A stretch of DNA of 64,000 nt from positions 1 through 64,000 of the forward strand of contig CAZZBM010000001.1 in the NCBI GenBank assembly GCA_964652255.1, in the 5' to 3' direction. Position numbers and translations under genes: made by a program. The DNA comes from CAZZBM01 sp964652255 (GTDB taxonomy: Bacteria > Bdellovibrionota > Bacteriovoracia > Bacteriovoracales > CAZZBM01). Within the stretch, counting starts at the first letter, position 1. Every line of letters starts with the position of its first letter. The notes under the pieces were generated by a model that made no database searches, was not told where the DNA came from, and was given only the letters and a program-made list of their open reading frames with translations. Shown one piece after another: positions 29,598 through 38,605 of this stretch.

Positions 29598-30450
29598 AAG
29601 TCATTTCTTTTAAAAAAAAAATGAAATTCACTGGATAGTACTCTTCATAGTCCTTAAAAAGAAAAAAAATTCTATCGATAAAAAGATCAAAAGTTTTTTC
29701 TTGCAAAAATTCTTTAATAAAAGATTTAGTTTTAGGATATAAAATTTTTTTCACTGGTCCATGTTTTTCAAATTCTTTAGCAAATTCATCAACATACACA
29801 TCAAGTCTTTCTTGCTTAAAAGACTTATTTTGATCCATATTCACTAGACTGAAAGGTGTCCATGTTTTTTTTATCAAGCTATAATCATCAACAATATAAA
29901 TTCTTGATTGATCATAAAGTCTTTTAAGAGAAAAAATCATTTTTTGATAAATAGTTTCATAAGATTTTTTTATTCTTAATTCTGAAGACTCTTCTAAGCT
30001 CTCTATAAAAAAAAATAAAATTTCTTCTTTAAAAGACAAAGATTGACCATTTTTTATATAAATAAAATAAGCAAATTTCCATAAATCATAAGGATAATAT
30101 AATCTTGTACCATAAAAATATTTTGTTGCTTTTAAATAATCTTTAAACTTAGATTTAGGTTGAATGAATTTAAAATGTTTTAAAAAACTTTTTGATAAAC
30201 TTATCAACTCTTCTTTCTCTAAAAAAAAAGAAGAAAAATCATGTGTCACAATCCTTCTATATTTAAAAAATTCTTCTAAATAATTTTTCAAGGGCTCTTC
30301 TTTATTTTTTTTTATAGATTCTACTAAAGATTGTATGAAACCTTGGTAGAAAAGTTGATCTTTTTTATCCAGAAAAAGATAAACATGATCTTCTAAAGTT
30401 TGAATCTTTTTAGCATGACACCCTATTAAAAATAGAAGAAAGGCTCTCAT
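29563..30450 (-). CDS. hypothetical lipoprotein
   Basis: ATG 30450 gives MRAFLLFLIGCHAKK, a compact lipoprotein signal. The longer frame to 30486 adds 12 residues before it and is less likely. The rest is a Lys/Phe/Glu-rich helical protein of about 280 residues with no family recognised. Its 3' end overlaps the convergent nuclease gene by 35 nt. Confidence 0.6.
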   Translation of the reverse strand: MRAFLLFLIGCHAKKIQTLEDHVYLFLDKKDQLFYQGFIQSLVESIKKNKEEPLKNYLEEFFKYRRIVTHDFSSFFLEKEELISLSKSFLKHFKFIQPKSKFKDYLKATKYFYGTRLYYPYDLWKFAYFIYIKNGQSLSFKEEILFFFIESLEESSELRIKKSYETIYQKMIFSLKRLYDQSRIYIVDDYSLIKKTWTPFSLVNMDQNKSFKQERLDVYVDEFAKEFEKHGPVKKILYPKTKSFIKEFLQEKTFDLFIDRIFFLFKDYEEYYPVNFIFFLKEMTFNYLKSESSSF

Positions 30451-30553
30451 AGTAGGCAACTTATTGAAGAGATAGACTTTAGTCAAGAAAAAGTAAAAAA
30501 AGTCAAGTATTTTTTGACAAATAAAGCTTTTACAAAGAAAATTTAATTCCAGA

Positions 30554-31491
30554 TTGGTATTTTTTATCTTTCTTCTTTGGTCCTACTCACAAAACAAAGT
30601 AGATCCATTTTCTTCTATCCCCAATTACACTACTCTAAACAAAAATCAAACAGATACAGGAACTTTAGTTTTTTACAATGTCAAAGATTTAAAAACTCCT
30701 AAATATCATTCGGAAAATCTTGTTTATCAATTTCAAATAGAAGATATTGTTTTAACTCTACTTCAACTAGATCCCAAAGGACCTGATCTTATTGCTCTTT
30801 CAGAAATAGATGAAGACAAAAATATTCAAGATTTAATCCAGTCTTTAGAAAAAAAACTGACTCTCACTATTCTTATATTATGACTCAAAAAAAAAATCCT
30901 TACTTGAAATCTTTAAATATAGCTTTTATTTATAAAAAAGATTGTTTTTTTCTCCAAAATCATTCTTTTTTAAGTCCTAGTGAAAAATCTATAAGAGATA
31001 TTTTACATATTCAAGGTTTGTACAAAAATTCATCATTACATTTATTCATTAATCATTGGTTATCTCGAGTAAACAACAATGGGTTCATTACTAGAAAAGA
31101 ATCAGCACTCTTTTTAAGAGATAAAATTAAAGAACTTTCAGATCCTTTTATTGTTTTAGGTGATTTCAATGATGAACCTCAAGATGACTCTATTAAAAAT
31201 CATTTAGAAGCTAAATTAGATCCTTACGATGATGATCCTCAATCCTTAGTGAATATTACTTTTAGTTTATCTCATAAACAAGAAGGCTCTTATTATTTTA
31301 AAAATAAATGGTATGCTATTGATCAAATCATGGTTTCAAAAAGTTTACTACTTAAAGAATCAAATATTAAAGCTTCTCTTCCTATCTATTACAAAAAGAA
31401 TGTTTCGCATGATCCTATAATAAATAATTTACAGCTACCTATTGGATACTCTTCAGATCATAGGCCTATTGCTATTGTTCTTTACAGATAA
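30554..31491 (+). pseudogene. secreted endonuclease/exonuclease/phosphatase-family protein, frameshifted
   Basis: Two frames make one EEP-family protein. The first (30554-30883, TTG start, signal-like FFIFLLWSYS) contains PDLIALSEIDED, the metal-binding Glu region. The second (best read from about 30856 to 31491) contains LFINHWLSR, FIVLGDFNDEP, WYAIDQIMVS and YSSDHRPIAI, the remaining catalytic motifs. The join is at an A8 run (30849-30856): a one-base slip gives KKLK/T-DSHYSYIMTQKKNPY with no stop. Either it is broken, or the base count is wrong, or it is expressed by slippage on A-AAA-AAA. Confidence 0.78.
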
Positions 31492-31493
31492 AA

Positions 31494-32630
31494 TTAGATT
31501 TTTAACTTTGAGCTTTTTTTAAAATTTTTTAAAATATTAATGGTATGATCATAAAAAAAAGAATCTTGTTCTTTTTTTTCAATAAAAGCATCTTGAATCA
31601 TTTTTGTTAAAAGATGTTTAAAAGAAATATTTCTATCTTTCCAGAGAAAAAAAGATAAGGAACCTGGGATAGTATTAATTTCACTGACATAAAGTTTTTT
31701 ATCTTCATAAAGAAAATCAATTCTTGCCACCCCTGAAAGATTAAAAATCTTAGCTACTTTTAAAGAGATATCTTCAATATTTTTTCTTAATTGTTCATCT
31801 ATTTTAGCAGGAAGCTCTCTCTTAGCCACAGACATTCCTCTTCCTTGCTTAGTGAGATACTTATCTTCATAAGAGAGAAGCTCACCTGAAGAAAAGACTT
31901 CTTCAATAATAGAAGCTTGATACTGAGGATAAATTCCAAGAACTGAACAATTTAGTTCTTTAAAATTTTGCAAAGCTTTTTCTACTAAGACCTTAGGGGC
32001 ATATTCAAAAGCTAAAGCAAGGGCTTTTTCTAATTCTTCTCTCGTTTTAGCCTTTGAAATACCCACACTAGAACCTAGGTTAAAAGGTTTAATGATAAGA
32101 GGATATTGAAGTTTTTCTAAATAAGAGCAACTTTTTTCTGGAGCTTCATAAAAATCTTTTTTATGAAGCTCTAAACCTTCAACAGTTAAAATTCCTTCTT
32201 GATCTAAAATTTTTTTAGTAAGAATTTTATTTATAGCTAAAGCTGAGGGTAAGACTTTACTCCCTACAAAAGGAATCTTTTTTAGATAGAACAATCCTTG
32301 CAAGCCTCCATCTTCCACATAAGTACCATGAGTAATAGGAAAGCAACAATCAATTTTAATTTTTTTAAACAATCCTTGATAAAGAATAAAATCTTTTTCC
32401 ATTTTAAAATAAACTGGATGACATTTTTTTAATAAAACAGAAATATCTGTATAATTGTCTAATTTTAATAACTCAGATCCTGTATACCAACCCCCTTCTT
32501 TACTTATATAAACGGGTACAAGATGATATAGATTTTGATCAAAATGTGGCCATGCTTCCATAGCAGAGATGACAGAGATTTCATGTTCAACAGAAGGTCC
32601 ACCAAAAAAAATAGCTATTGTTTTTTTCAT
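31494..32630 (-). CDS. ddl: D-alanine--D-alanine ligase
   Basis: Ddl makes the D-Ala-D-Ala dipeptide that MurF attaches. Landmarks are IFFGGPSVEHEISVISA, FPITHGTYVEDGGLQGLF, PLIIKPFNLGSSVGISKA, VEKALQNFKELNCSVLG, ARIDFLYEDKKLYVSEINTIPGS. 378 residues, full length for an ATP-grasp ligase. It overlaps murF by ATGA, forming the operon hydrolase-murF-ddl. Confidence 0.95.
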   Translation of the reverse strand: MKKTIAIFFGGPSVEHEISVISAMEAWPHFDQNLYHLVPVYISKEGGWYTGSELLKLDNYTDISVLLKKCHPVYFKMEKDFILYQGLFKKIKIDCCFPITHGTYVEDGGLQGLFYLKKIPFVGSKVLPSALAINKILTKKILDQEGILTVEGLELHKKDFYEAPEKSCSYLEKLQYPLIIKPFNLGSSVGISKAKTREELEKALALAFEYAPKVLVEKALQNFKELNCSVLGIYPQYQASIIEEVFSSGELLSYEDKYLTKQGRGMSVAKRELPAKIDEQLRKNIEDISLKVAKIFNLSGVARIDFLYEDKKLYVSEINTIPGSLSFFLWKDRNISFKHLLTKMIQDAFIEKKEQDSFFYDHTINILKNFKKSSKLKI

Positions 32631-34069
32631 ATATGATAATCATCTGTAAGATCATTTTCAAAAAGAAGAATGTCTCCTACTTGTGTAATCTTTCTTAAGA
32701 TCTTTTGTCCTTCTTGTAAAGAATCCACTTGATAAATTTGATCTAAAGGATAATTTTTTTCTACTAAAGAATGATAAATTTCTCTCGTTTGATAGTTTCC
32801 TACAAGAATAATAAAATCTGCTACTTCACTTAATTGCTTTCCAAAATTTTCATGGGCTTCCTTTTGAGCCTCACCTAGTTCAATAAATCCTGGCGTAATG
32901 ACAATTTTCCTCCCTGAATGAAAACTATTTAAAACATTTAAAGCATCTTCAGCTCCTATGGGATTAGAATTAAAGGCATTATCTAAGATTTTAAGTCCGT
33001 TCATTTCTTTGAGCTCTAAACGATGTTGAATCATAGGTAAAGTTTTAACTTGAAGAGAAATCTGTTCCCAAGTAAGTTTTAATTCTCTAGCTACCATGAG
33101 AGCTGGTAAAATATTTGATAAGTGATTTATTCCTAATAAAGAAGTTTCTAGATCAATTTCTTGTTTATTCTCTATTACTGTAAAATAAGTTTTTCCTTCA
33201 TGAAAAGTATAATTTTTAAGAAAAAGATCACAAGAATTTTCCAGAGAATACATCTTAGCTTGAAATTTTTCTTGATAATCTTTTAAAAAAGGTGAATCTA
33301 AATTAAAAATTCTTTTCTTTGATCCTTGAGCTAATTCTAATTTTGTTTTTAAAATATTTTCTTGGCTTCCAAAAATATCTAAATGCTGTACTCCAATATA
33401 AGAAATAATTCCAAAATCAGGTTCTACTAAATCACAAAGCTCTTTAATATTACCAGTATATTTAGCACCCATTTCACAAATAAAAATATCTTGATCATCT
33501 AGATTTTCTCGAATCACTCTTACTACTCCCATTAAAGTATTGATACTTCCTGGAGTCATAAGAACTTTAAAATGATTTTTTAAAAGATGATAAAGTATAT
33601 GTTTAATACTTGTTTTTCCATAGCTTCCTGTAATACCTATTTTTAATAATTTTTCATAAGTTCTTATTTTTTTATAAGCTTCTTTATAATAAAAGGACTC
33701 TATATAAAGGTCTAAAGGTCTTAGCAAAAACCATGATGAAGTAATGATCAAAGGAAGAAAAAGAAAAACATATTCCTGCAAATAAAAATAAATAAAACTA
33801 AATAAAAGAGCAGATAGAAAAAAAAATCTTAAAGATTTTTTTGTAAAAACAAAAGGTTTTTTAAAATAATTTTTAAGAAATCTTTTAGTGAAAAAAAGAA
33901 TCGATGAACTATAAGGATCAAGAAAAAATAGGATAAACAAAAAAAGATTATCTATATCATAAAAAAAATATTTTATTAAAAATTTTAAATATCTTTTAGG
34001 TTTATAACCATTCAATTGAAACATGTAGAGAAAAAAAAGAAGAGCTTCAAGGGCGATAAAAATTAACAT
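32627..34069 (-). CDS. murF: MurF-type Mur ligase with N-terminal membrane segments
   Basis: MurF adds D-Ala-D-Ala to UDP-MurNAc-tripeptide. The ligase part has ITGSYGKTSIKHILYHLL (P-loop), MTPGSINTLMGVVRVIRE, CEMGAKYTGNIKELCDLVEP, ILDNAFNSNPIGAEDALNVL and the C-terminal ILLFENDLTDDYHI. Unlike standard MurF, residues about 1-130 form several hydrophobic helices in place of the usual uridine-binding domain. A related membrane-anchored Mur ligase architecture is known in some Firmicutes. 480 residues. It overlaps both neighbours. Confidence 0.85.
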   Translation of the reverse strand: MLIFIALEALLFFLYMFQLNGYKPKRYLKFLIKYFFYDIDNLFLFILFFLDPYSSSILFFTKRFLKNYFKKPFVFTKKSLRFFFLSALLFSFIYFYLQEYVFLFLPLIITSSWFLLRPLDLYIESFYYKEAYKKIRTYEKLLKIGITGSYGKTSIKHILYHLLKNHFKVLMTPGSINTLMGVVRVIRENLDDQDIFICEMGAKYTGNIKELCDLVEPDFGIISYIGVQHLDIFGSQENILKTKLELAQGSKKRIFNLDSPFLKDYQEKFQAKMYSLENSCDLFLKNYTFHEGKTYFTVIENKQEIDLETSLLGINHLSNILPALMVARELKLTWEQISLQVKTLPMIQHRLELKEMNGLKILDNAFNSNPIGAEDALNVLNSFHSGRKIVITPGFIELGEAQKEAHENFGKQLSEVADFIILVGNYQTREIYHSLVEKNYPLDQIYQVDSLQEGQKILRKITQVGDILLFENDLTDDYHI

Positions 34070-34767
34070 TTTTTTAAAAAATACTCTATAGCTTTCAATA
34101 CTGTAAAGTAATCATCAAAAAAGGGATAGTGAGACCCATTTTTAACTTCTACAATTCCACTATTAGAGATCAGTTCGTTAAATTTTTTAGCTAAAATAAA
34201 AGGTGTAGAATCATCTTTTGTTCCCCAAACTAGAAGAGCAGGAATTGAAATCTTTCTAACCTCTTCTTCTTTAAGACCTTCATGAAGAACGTGAACAAGT
34301 GTTTTTCTCATCACTTCATTAGCATGAATATAATCATAAGAACCAAGTTTTCTTTTCATCTTTTCTAATAAACTAGGAGCGATAATCCTAAGAACCTTTG
34401 AAAGGTTTTTATAAATAAAAATCTTTATTTTTGTTTTCAATTTTATAATTCTAAATCCACTAGAAGCTATTAAAATTAGTTTTTCACAGGGCACTCTATG
34501 AACCAAATCACAAGCTAATCTTGCTCCAAAAGAATGTCCAACAAAAGCATAGACATTTTCTTCTTTGAGATAATTTTCTAAATACTTTAAATAATCTTCT
34601 ACATGGTAAACTTCATTTAAAGGATTTTGTCCAAAACCAGGTAAATCAATTCCTAAAAGAGTAAAGTCATTTTTTAAATCTTGATAAAAATGATTAAAAA
34701 CTTCTTTTTGAGAGCCCCAACCATGTAAAAAAACAATCAAAGGACCTTGACCTATTCTATAAAACAC
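34063..34767 (-). CDS. alpha/beta hydrolase
   Basis: The oxyanion motif is LIVFLHGWGSQKEVF, and GIDLPGFGQNP follows. The nucleophile elbow is FVGHSFGARLA (Ser), the acid lies in LLVWGTKDDSTPF (Asp), and the base is in VKNGSHYPFFDD (His), so the triad is complete. 234 residues, GTG start. Its 3' end overlaps murF by 7 nt. Linkage to murF-ddl suggests a wall-related role, but the substrate is unknown. Confidence 0.85.
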   Translation of the reverse strand: MFYRIGQGPLIVFLHGWGSQKEVFNHFYQDLKNDFTLLGIDLPGFGQNPLNEVYHVEDYLKYLENYLKEENVYAFVGHSFGARLACDLVHRVPCEKLILIASSGFRIIKLKTKIKIFIYKNLSKVLRIIAPSLLEKMKRKLGSYDYIHANEVMRKTLVHVLHEGLKEEEVRKISIPALLVWGTKDDSTPFILAKKFNELISNSGIVEVKNGSHYPFFDDYFTVLKAIEYFLKKC

Positions 34768-34804
34768 TTTTTTGTTTATAGCTAATTTTTATCAAGAAAA
34801 GAAG

Positions 34805-36661
34805 TTATAAATTAGGATCATAGCTATAGGGACCACTAGCAGTACTATAGTAATTTTCATTAGATAAAAATCCTTCAAGAAAAGTAAAATTCATACTCTT
34901 TGATGAATCTATTAAAGTAAAGTAAAAAACAAGTGTGCCATTCATTGCTATATTATCTACAACATCTTGAATAATGCAATTAGTACAACTATACTTAGTA
35001 TAGTCTATATCTTTAATCATAGAATTCACAATAAAAATAACTTTATCAGGTGAAATAAATTTACTAAAACTAACAATGAGGTTATAGGGAGATTTTTCTA
35101 TAATATTAGGATTTGCATTATTTTCTTCATTATTAGAAGTAGAAAAAAAATCTTTAAATCTAATATTTACTTTGTTACTTGCTAAACTAGTTCCAGCATT
35201 ATTATTTATAAAAAGACCTTCTTCTACTTTCAAAAAGGCATCTTTTTTTTCATCAATTACCTTCACTACAATTTCTATAAATCCCGATTTACCATTCAAC
35301 AAGCTAGTAGAAATAATTTGTAGATTATGAGAAATCATGAAATTCATAGGCATACTGGCAAGAGTCACATTTTTAAGTGAAGTCCTAAACAAAAATTTTA
35401 ACTGTTTATTCTCTTCATTTCTACTATCATAAAAAAGAGAAGAACCATTATCACTTGTTTTTAAAGAAATTGTTGGAACGCTCATCTTATATTTAATTTT
35501 AGAAGGAGTTGAATCACCATTGTTTTCATTTTCTGGAGACTGAACAACTTCTAAAGAAGTCATACTACTCAAAGCAATACTAAATTCTTCTTTTATAGAA
35601 GGTGTCTGTACTTCCAAAATAAATCCTGAATAAGATTGACCTGTGCTTTTATATTGAGTGTTAGGAATTAAAAAAATATTGTTTATCGTACAATTTGTAC
35701 AAGTAAAATCTTCTATTTTGAAATTTTCACTATAACCAAAACAATCATAATAGAGATAGATAGAACTTTGATTAGGAATCATGAGTCCATCTAAAGCAAC
35801 TTGTTGTAATCCCAAAGAAATAGGTTCTTGATTGTAAGATAAATAAATATTTGGCTTAATATTTTTCTCAGAAGGGGCTATTTTGTGTTTATATCTTAAA
35901 ATATTACTAGCTAAAGAATTTTCTTGATTATGGACAAAAAATCCTTGAGGTAATTGAATTTTAACTTCTTTACTAAGATCATTAATAGACACTACTAAAT
36001 TAGCTATCCCTTTATCTGAAACATGTTTTCTATAAGTACAGTTTTGACAAATAAAATTTTGCCAATTTTCACTCACCAAAGAATCATAATTAGTAGAAAT
36101 TTCTATATATAACAAATCTACATTATCTTTAGAAGTATGAACATAATTATACAAATTCAAACTCACGCCATGATTAGAAAATCTTACAGGAATATGTCTA
36201 AAAGATAAGTGTTTCTCAGTAGAATTTTTTATATTTTTTAATTCTAATTCACAATCAACTGAAGTTAAATCACTTGAAGTAATATAAACAATAAAACCAG
36301 TATTTTGACCTTCAATGCTATAAGTTTGTTGTACAGATTTTATAGTCACTTTATCTTCATCACTACAGTTTTTTAGTTCAAAATGATTTAAAATTAATTC
36401 CTCTGGTAAGATTTCATCTTTTAAATTAAAATAAATTCCTGTTGTTGATCCTGATTGTAAATAACGACCTGTCGTATGAAGAGCCTGGATATTATCTCCT
36501 GTAGGACTAAAAACAGGGTCTGAGAGATAAGTTTCTTCATCAGCTCCATAACCATAATAAGAAGAAGTAATTTCATCAGAAGAAGAATTACTTCCTGTTA
36601 AGCTACTAGATTGATTATTATTTCCACAAGAAACTATCAATAAACACAATAAATAAAACAT
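34805..36661 (-). CDS. large lipoprotein with Ig-like repeats and CxNC motifs
   Basis: The lipoprotein signal MFYLLCLLIVSC is followed by a Ser/Asn linker. The body is four or five repeats of about 100 residues. Several contain F-x-C-x-N-C (FICQNCTY, FTCTNCTI, YSCTNCII). Several end in a G-F-(F/L)...N...LAS pattern (LPQGFFVHNQENSLAS, VEEGLFINNNAGTSLAS). That pattern resembles the end of bacterial Ig-like repeats found in adhesins. A surface binding role is inferred. 618 residues, monocistronic. Confidence 0.68.
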   Translation of the reverse strand: MFYLLCLLIVSCGNNNQSSSLTGSNSSSDEITSSYYGYGADEETYLSDPVFSPTGDNIQALHTTGRYLQSGSTTGIYFNLKDEILPEELILNHFELKNCSDEDKVTIKSVQQTYSIEGQNTGFIVYITSSDLTSVDCELELKNIKNSTEKHLSFRHIPVRFSNHGVSLNLYNYVHTSKDNVDLLYIEISTNYDSLVSENWQNFICQNCTYRKHVSDKGIANLVVSINDLSKEVKIQLPQGFFVHNQENSLASNILRYKHKIAPSEKNIKPNIYLSYNQEPISLGLQQVALDGLMIPNQSSIYLYYDCFGYSENFKIEDFTCTNCTINNIFLIPNTQYKSTGQSYSGFILEVQTPSIKEEFSIALSSMTSLEVVQSPENENNGDSTPSKIKYKMSVPTISLKTSDNGSSLFYDSRNEENKQLKFLFRTSLKNVTLASMPMNFMISHNLQIISTSLLNGKSGFIEIVVKVIDEKKDAFLKVEEGLFINNNAGTSLASNKVNIRFKDFFSTSNNEENNANPNIIEKSPYNLIVSFSKFISPDKVIFIVNSMIKDIDYTKYSCTNCIIQDVVDNIAMNGTLVFYFTLIDSSKSMNFTFLEGFLSNENYYSTASGPYSYDPNL

Positions 36662-36686
36662 AAAACTTTTATTTTATCGTCTTTTT

Positions 36687-37478
36687 TTAAAGAAAACTAT
36701 AATAAAATAAATACTCTTGTTTGAAAATATCTATATTTTTTCCTCTTTTTTCTGCTCCTTGAATAAAAATTTCATACTTTTTAAGTAAAATCTTTAAAAT
36801 GATTTCTTTTTTTGATAAAGAATAGAGCTTTTTTAAAGCAAAAATTCTATATTGATCTAGAGAATGTTGCTGAGATAATTGTTCATGACCACCATGTTTT
36901 TTTACTAAAGGTTCATGAATAAAATAAGGTTTTTCTTTTAAAAACATTCTAAGCCAAAGTTCATAATCTTCACAAGCCTTTAAATCTTCATCAAAAAGAT
37001 GATTTAAAAAGAAATTTCTCTCTAGGCAAACTGTAGAAGGACTAATCAGACAAGTTTCTAAGGATCTTTCAAAGGTTACAAAATTTTTATCATGCCTTTT
37101 GCCTTGATTCATAAATTGACCTTTTTTAAACCAAAATTCATTGGTATGAAGCCAAGAGACTTTATGTTGCTCAAGGTAATTATATTGTTTTTCTAATTTT
37201 TTACTCAACCATTCATCATCTGAATCTAAAAAAACAAGGTATCTTCCTTGACTTAGTTGAGCTCCAAGATTTCTAGAAAAAGCAACACCTTTATTGGGAA
37301 AAGAATAAATCCAAGTTACTAAAGGATACTTTGTCTTTAAAAGATGATAATTATCTTTACAACCATCAACAACAACTAAGCATTCAAAATCTTGAAAGCT
37401 TTGATAATAAACGCTTTTTAAAGCACGATCTAAAAGATCAACCCTTTGATAAACAGGAATAATAACAGAAAAAAACAT
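36687..37478 (-). CDS. family 2 glycosyltransferase
   Basis: The GT-A fold starts SVIIPVYQRVDLLDRALKSV, then YQSFQDFECLVVVDGCKD, and the metal site is RYLVFLDSDDEWL (DxD). EDYELWLRMF is the usual acid/base region. 263 residues. It probably adds a sugar to a surface polymer; donor and acceptor are unknown. It lies downstream of a PilZ gene by only 9 nt. Confidence 0.88.
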   Translation of the reverse strand: MFFSVIIPVYQRVDLLDRALKSVYYQSFQDFECLVVVDGCKDNYHLLKTKYPLVTWIYSFPNKGVAFSRNLGAQLSQGRYLVFLDSDDEWLSKKLEKQYNYLEQHKVSWLHTNEFWFKKGQFMNQGKRHDKNFVTFERSLETCLISPSTVCLERNFFLNHLFDEDLKACEDYELWLRMFLKEKPYFIHEPLVKKHGGHEQLSQQHSLDQYRIFALKKLYSLSKKEIILKILLKKYEIFIQGAEKRGKNIDIFKQEYLFYYSFL

Positions 37479-37487
37479 TTTTTGTAT

Positions 37488-37943
37488 TTAAAGCATTGTT
37501 AGGATTTTTTCAACTTGAGCTTCTTTAGATTCTTCTGCAAAAGAGTAAAGAAATTGAATAAAATGGGATAAAACTTTATAACTAGGATAACTTTGATTAA
37601 AAGAACCACCATAACGTAAAGTTTTTTTCCCAAGTAAAACATTTTCTTCAAAAGTTGAATGAATCAAAGTCATCTCAGAGGTAATAAAAGAACTAGAAGT
37701 AATATAGAAGCGAATTTTAACTTTAGATTCTAAGGGAAAAGGCAAGAAATCTTTCTGTCTGATGAAAAATTCAAAACTTCCTCCCCCATAAGAAATATTA
37801 ATAAATTTTATAGGAAAAATCCCTTCAGGAAGATCTAAGTAAGCCTGTAAGAATCCTTCAAAAGCTAATCTTTCATACTGCTCTTTTCTTCTTTCTTGAA
37901 GTTCTTTTCTTTTTTCTTCTATAGCAACAACCTTCTCACTCAT
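37488..37943 (-). CDS. PilZ-like domain protein
   Basis: PilZ domains bind cyclic di-GMP through an N-terminal Arg-rich stretch and (D/N)xSxxG. Here KRKELQERRKEQYERLAF-like sequence (residues about 10-28) precedes INISYGGGSFEF (NxSxxG). A beta-rich remainder follows, with LRYGGSFNQ. 151 residues. The match is good but not exact in the Arg motif. The nearby glycosyltransferase could be a regulated partner (inference). Confidence 0.65.
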   Translation of the reverse strand: MSEKVVAIEEKRKELQERRKEQYERLAFEGFLQAYLDLPEGIFPIKFINISYGGGSFEFFIRQKDFLPFPLESKVKIRFYITSSSFITSEMTLIHSTFEENVLLGKKTLRYGGSFNQSYPSYKVLSHFIQFLYSFAEESKEAQVEKILTML

Positions 37944-37964
37944 ATCTAGAGTTTATTATAAATA

Positions 37965-38591
37965 TTAGCTTTTTTTTTTAGTTTTTGGCGAATTTTTCCC
38001 TATTTTTTCACAGATAGGACAAAAAACATGATTTCTTGCTGTGCAATAATCTCTTCCATATTGAATCATTTGAAGATGAAGCTGATTCCAACTTTTTTTT
38101 GGAAAAATTTTTTTCAAATCTCTTGAAACTTCATCAGGTGTTTTTCCCTCAGAAAGATTCCAACGATGAGCTAATCTAAAAACATGAGTATCCACAGGAA
38201 ATTCTTCTTTTTTAAAAGCTTGTGAAAGAACAACAGAAGCAGTTTTTTCTCCCACTCCTTGAAGAGTTAATAAGTCTTTTTTTTCTTGAGGAACCTTTCC
38301 ATGAAATTTATCAATTAAATCCCGAGAAAGATTTTTCAAAAAAAGAGCTTTTTTTTTATAAAAACCAAGAGGTTTTAAAATAAACTCTAATTCCTCTAAA
38401 TTCATGGAGATTAAATCTTGAGGCTCACTCACCTGTTTAAAAAGAATAGCAGTAACTTCATTAACTTTTTTATCTGTTGTTTGAGCTGAAAGAACTACTG
38501 CAAGTAACAAAGTATAAGGATTTTTATGATTTAAAAAAGGTTTAACAGAACCTATATATTTATCTAATTCTTTTCTAATCCATAACTGCAC
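37965..38591 (-). CDS. nth: endonuclease III
   Basis: Nth removes oxidised pyrimidines and cuts abasic sites. The helix-hairpin-helix LLTLQGVGEKTASVVLSQAF holds the catalytic Lys, and PVDTHVFRLAHRWNLS holds the catalytic Asp. The Fe-S loop is unusual: CTARNHVFCPICEKIGKN has three Cys with C-x7-C-x2-C spacing. No fourth Cys follows before the end, where the family has C-x6-C-x2-C-x5-C. 208 residues, GTG start. Confidence 0.9.
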   Translation of the reverse strand: MQLWIRKELDKYIGSVKPFLNHKNPYTLLLAVVLSAQTTDKKVNEVTAILFKQVSEPQDLISMNLEELEFILKPLGFYKKKALFLKNLSRDLIDKFHGKVPQEKKDLLTLQGVGEKTASVVLSQAFKKEEFPVDTHVFRLAHRWNLSEGKTPDEVSRDLKKIFPKKSWNQLHLQMIQYGRDYCTARNHVFCPICEKIGKNSPKTKKKS

Positions 38592-38605
38592 TTAAAAAAC
38601 ATAAT

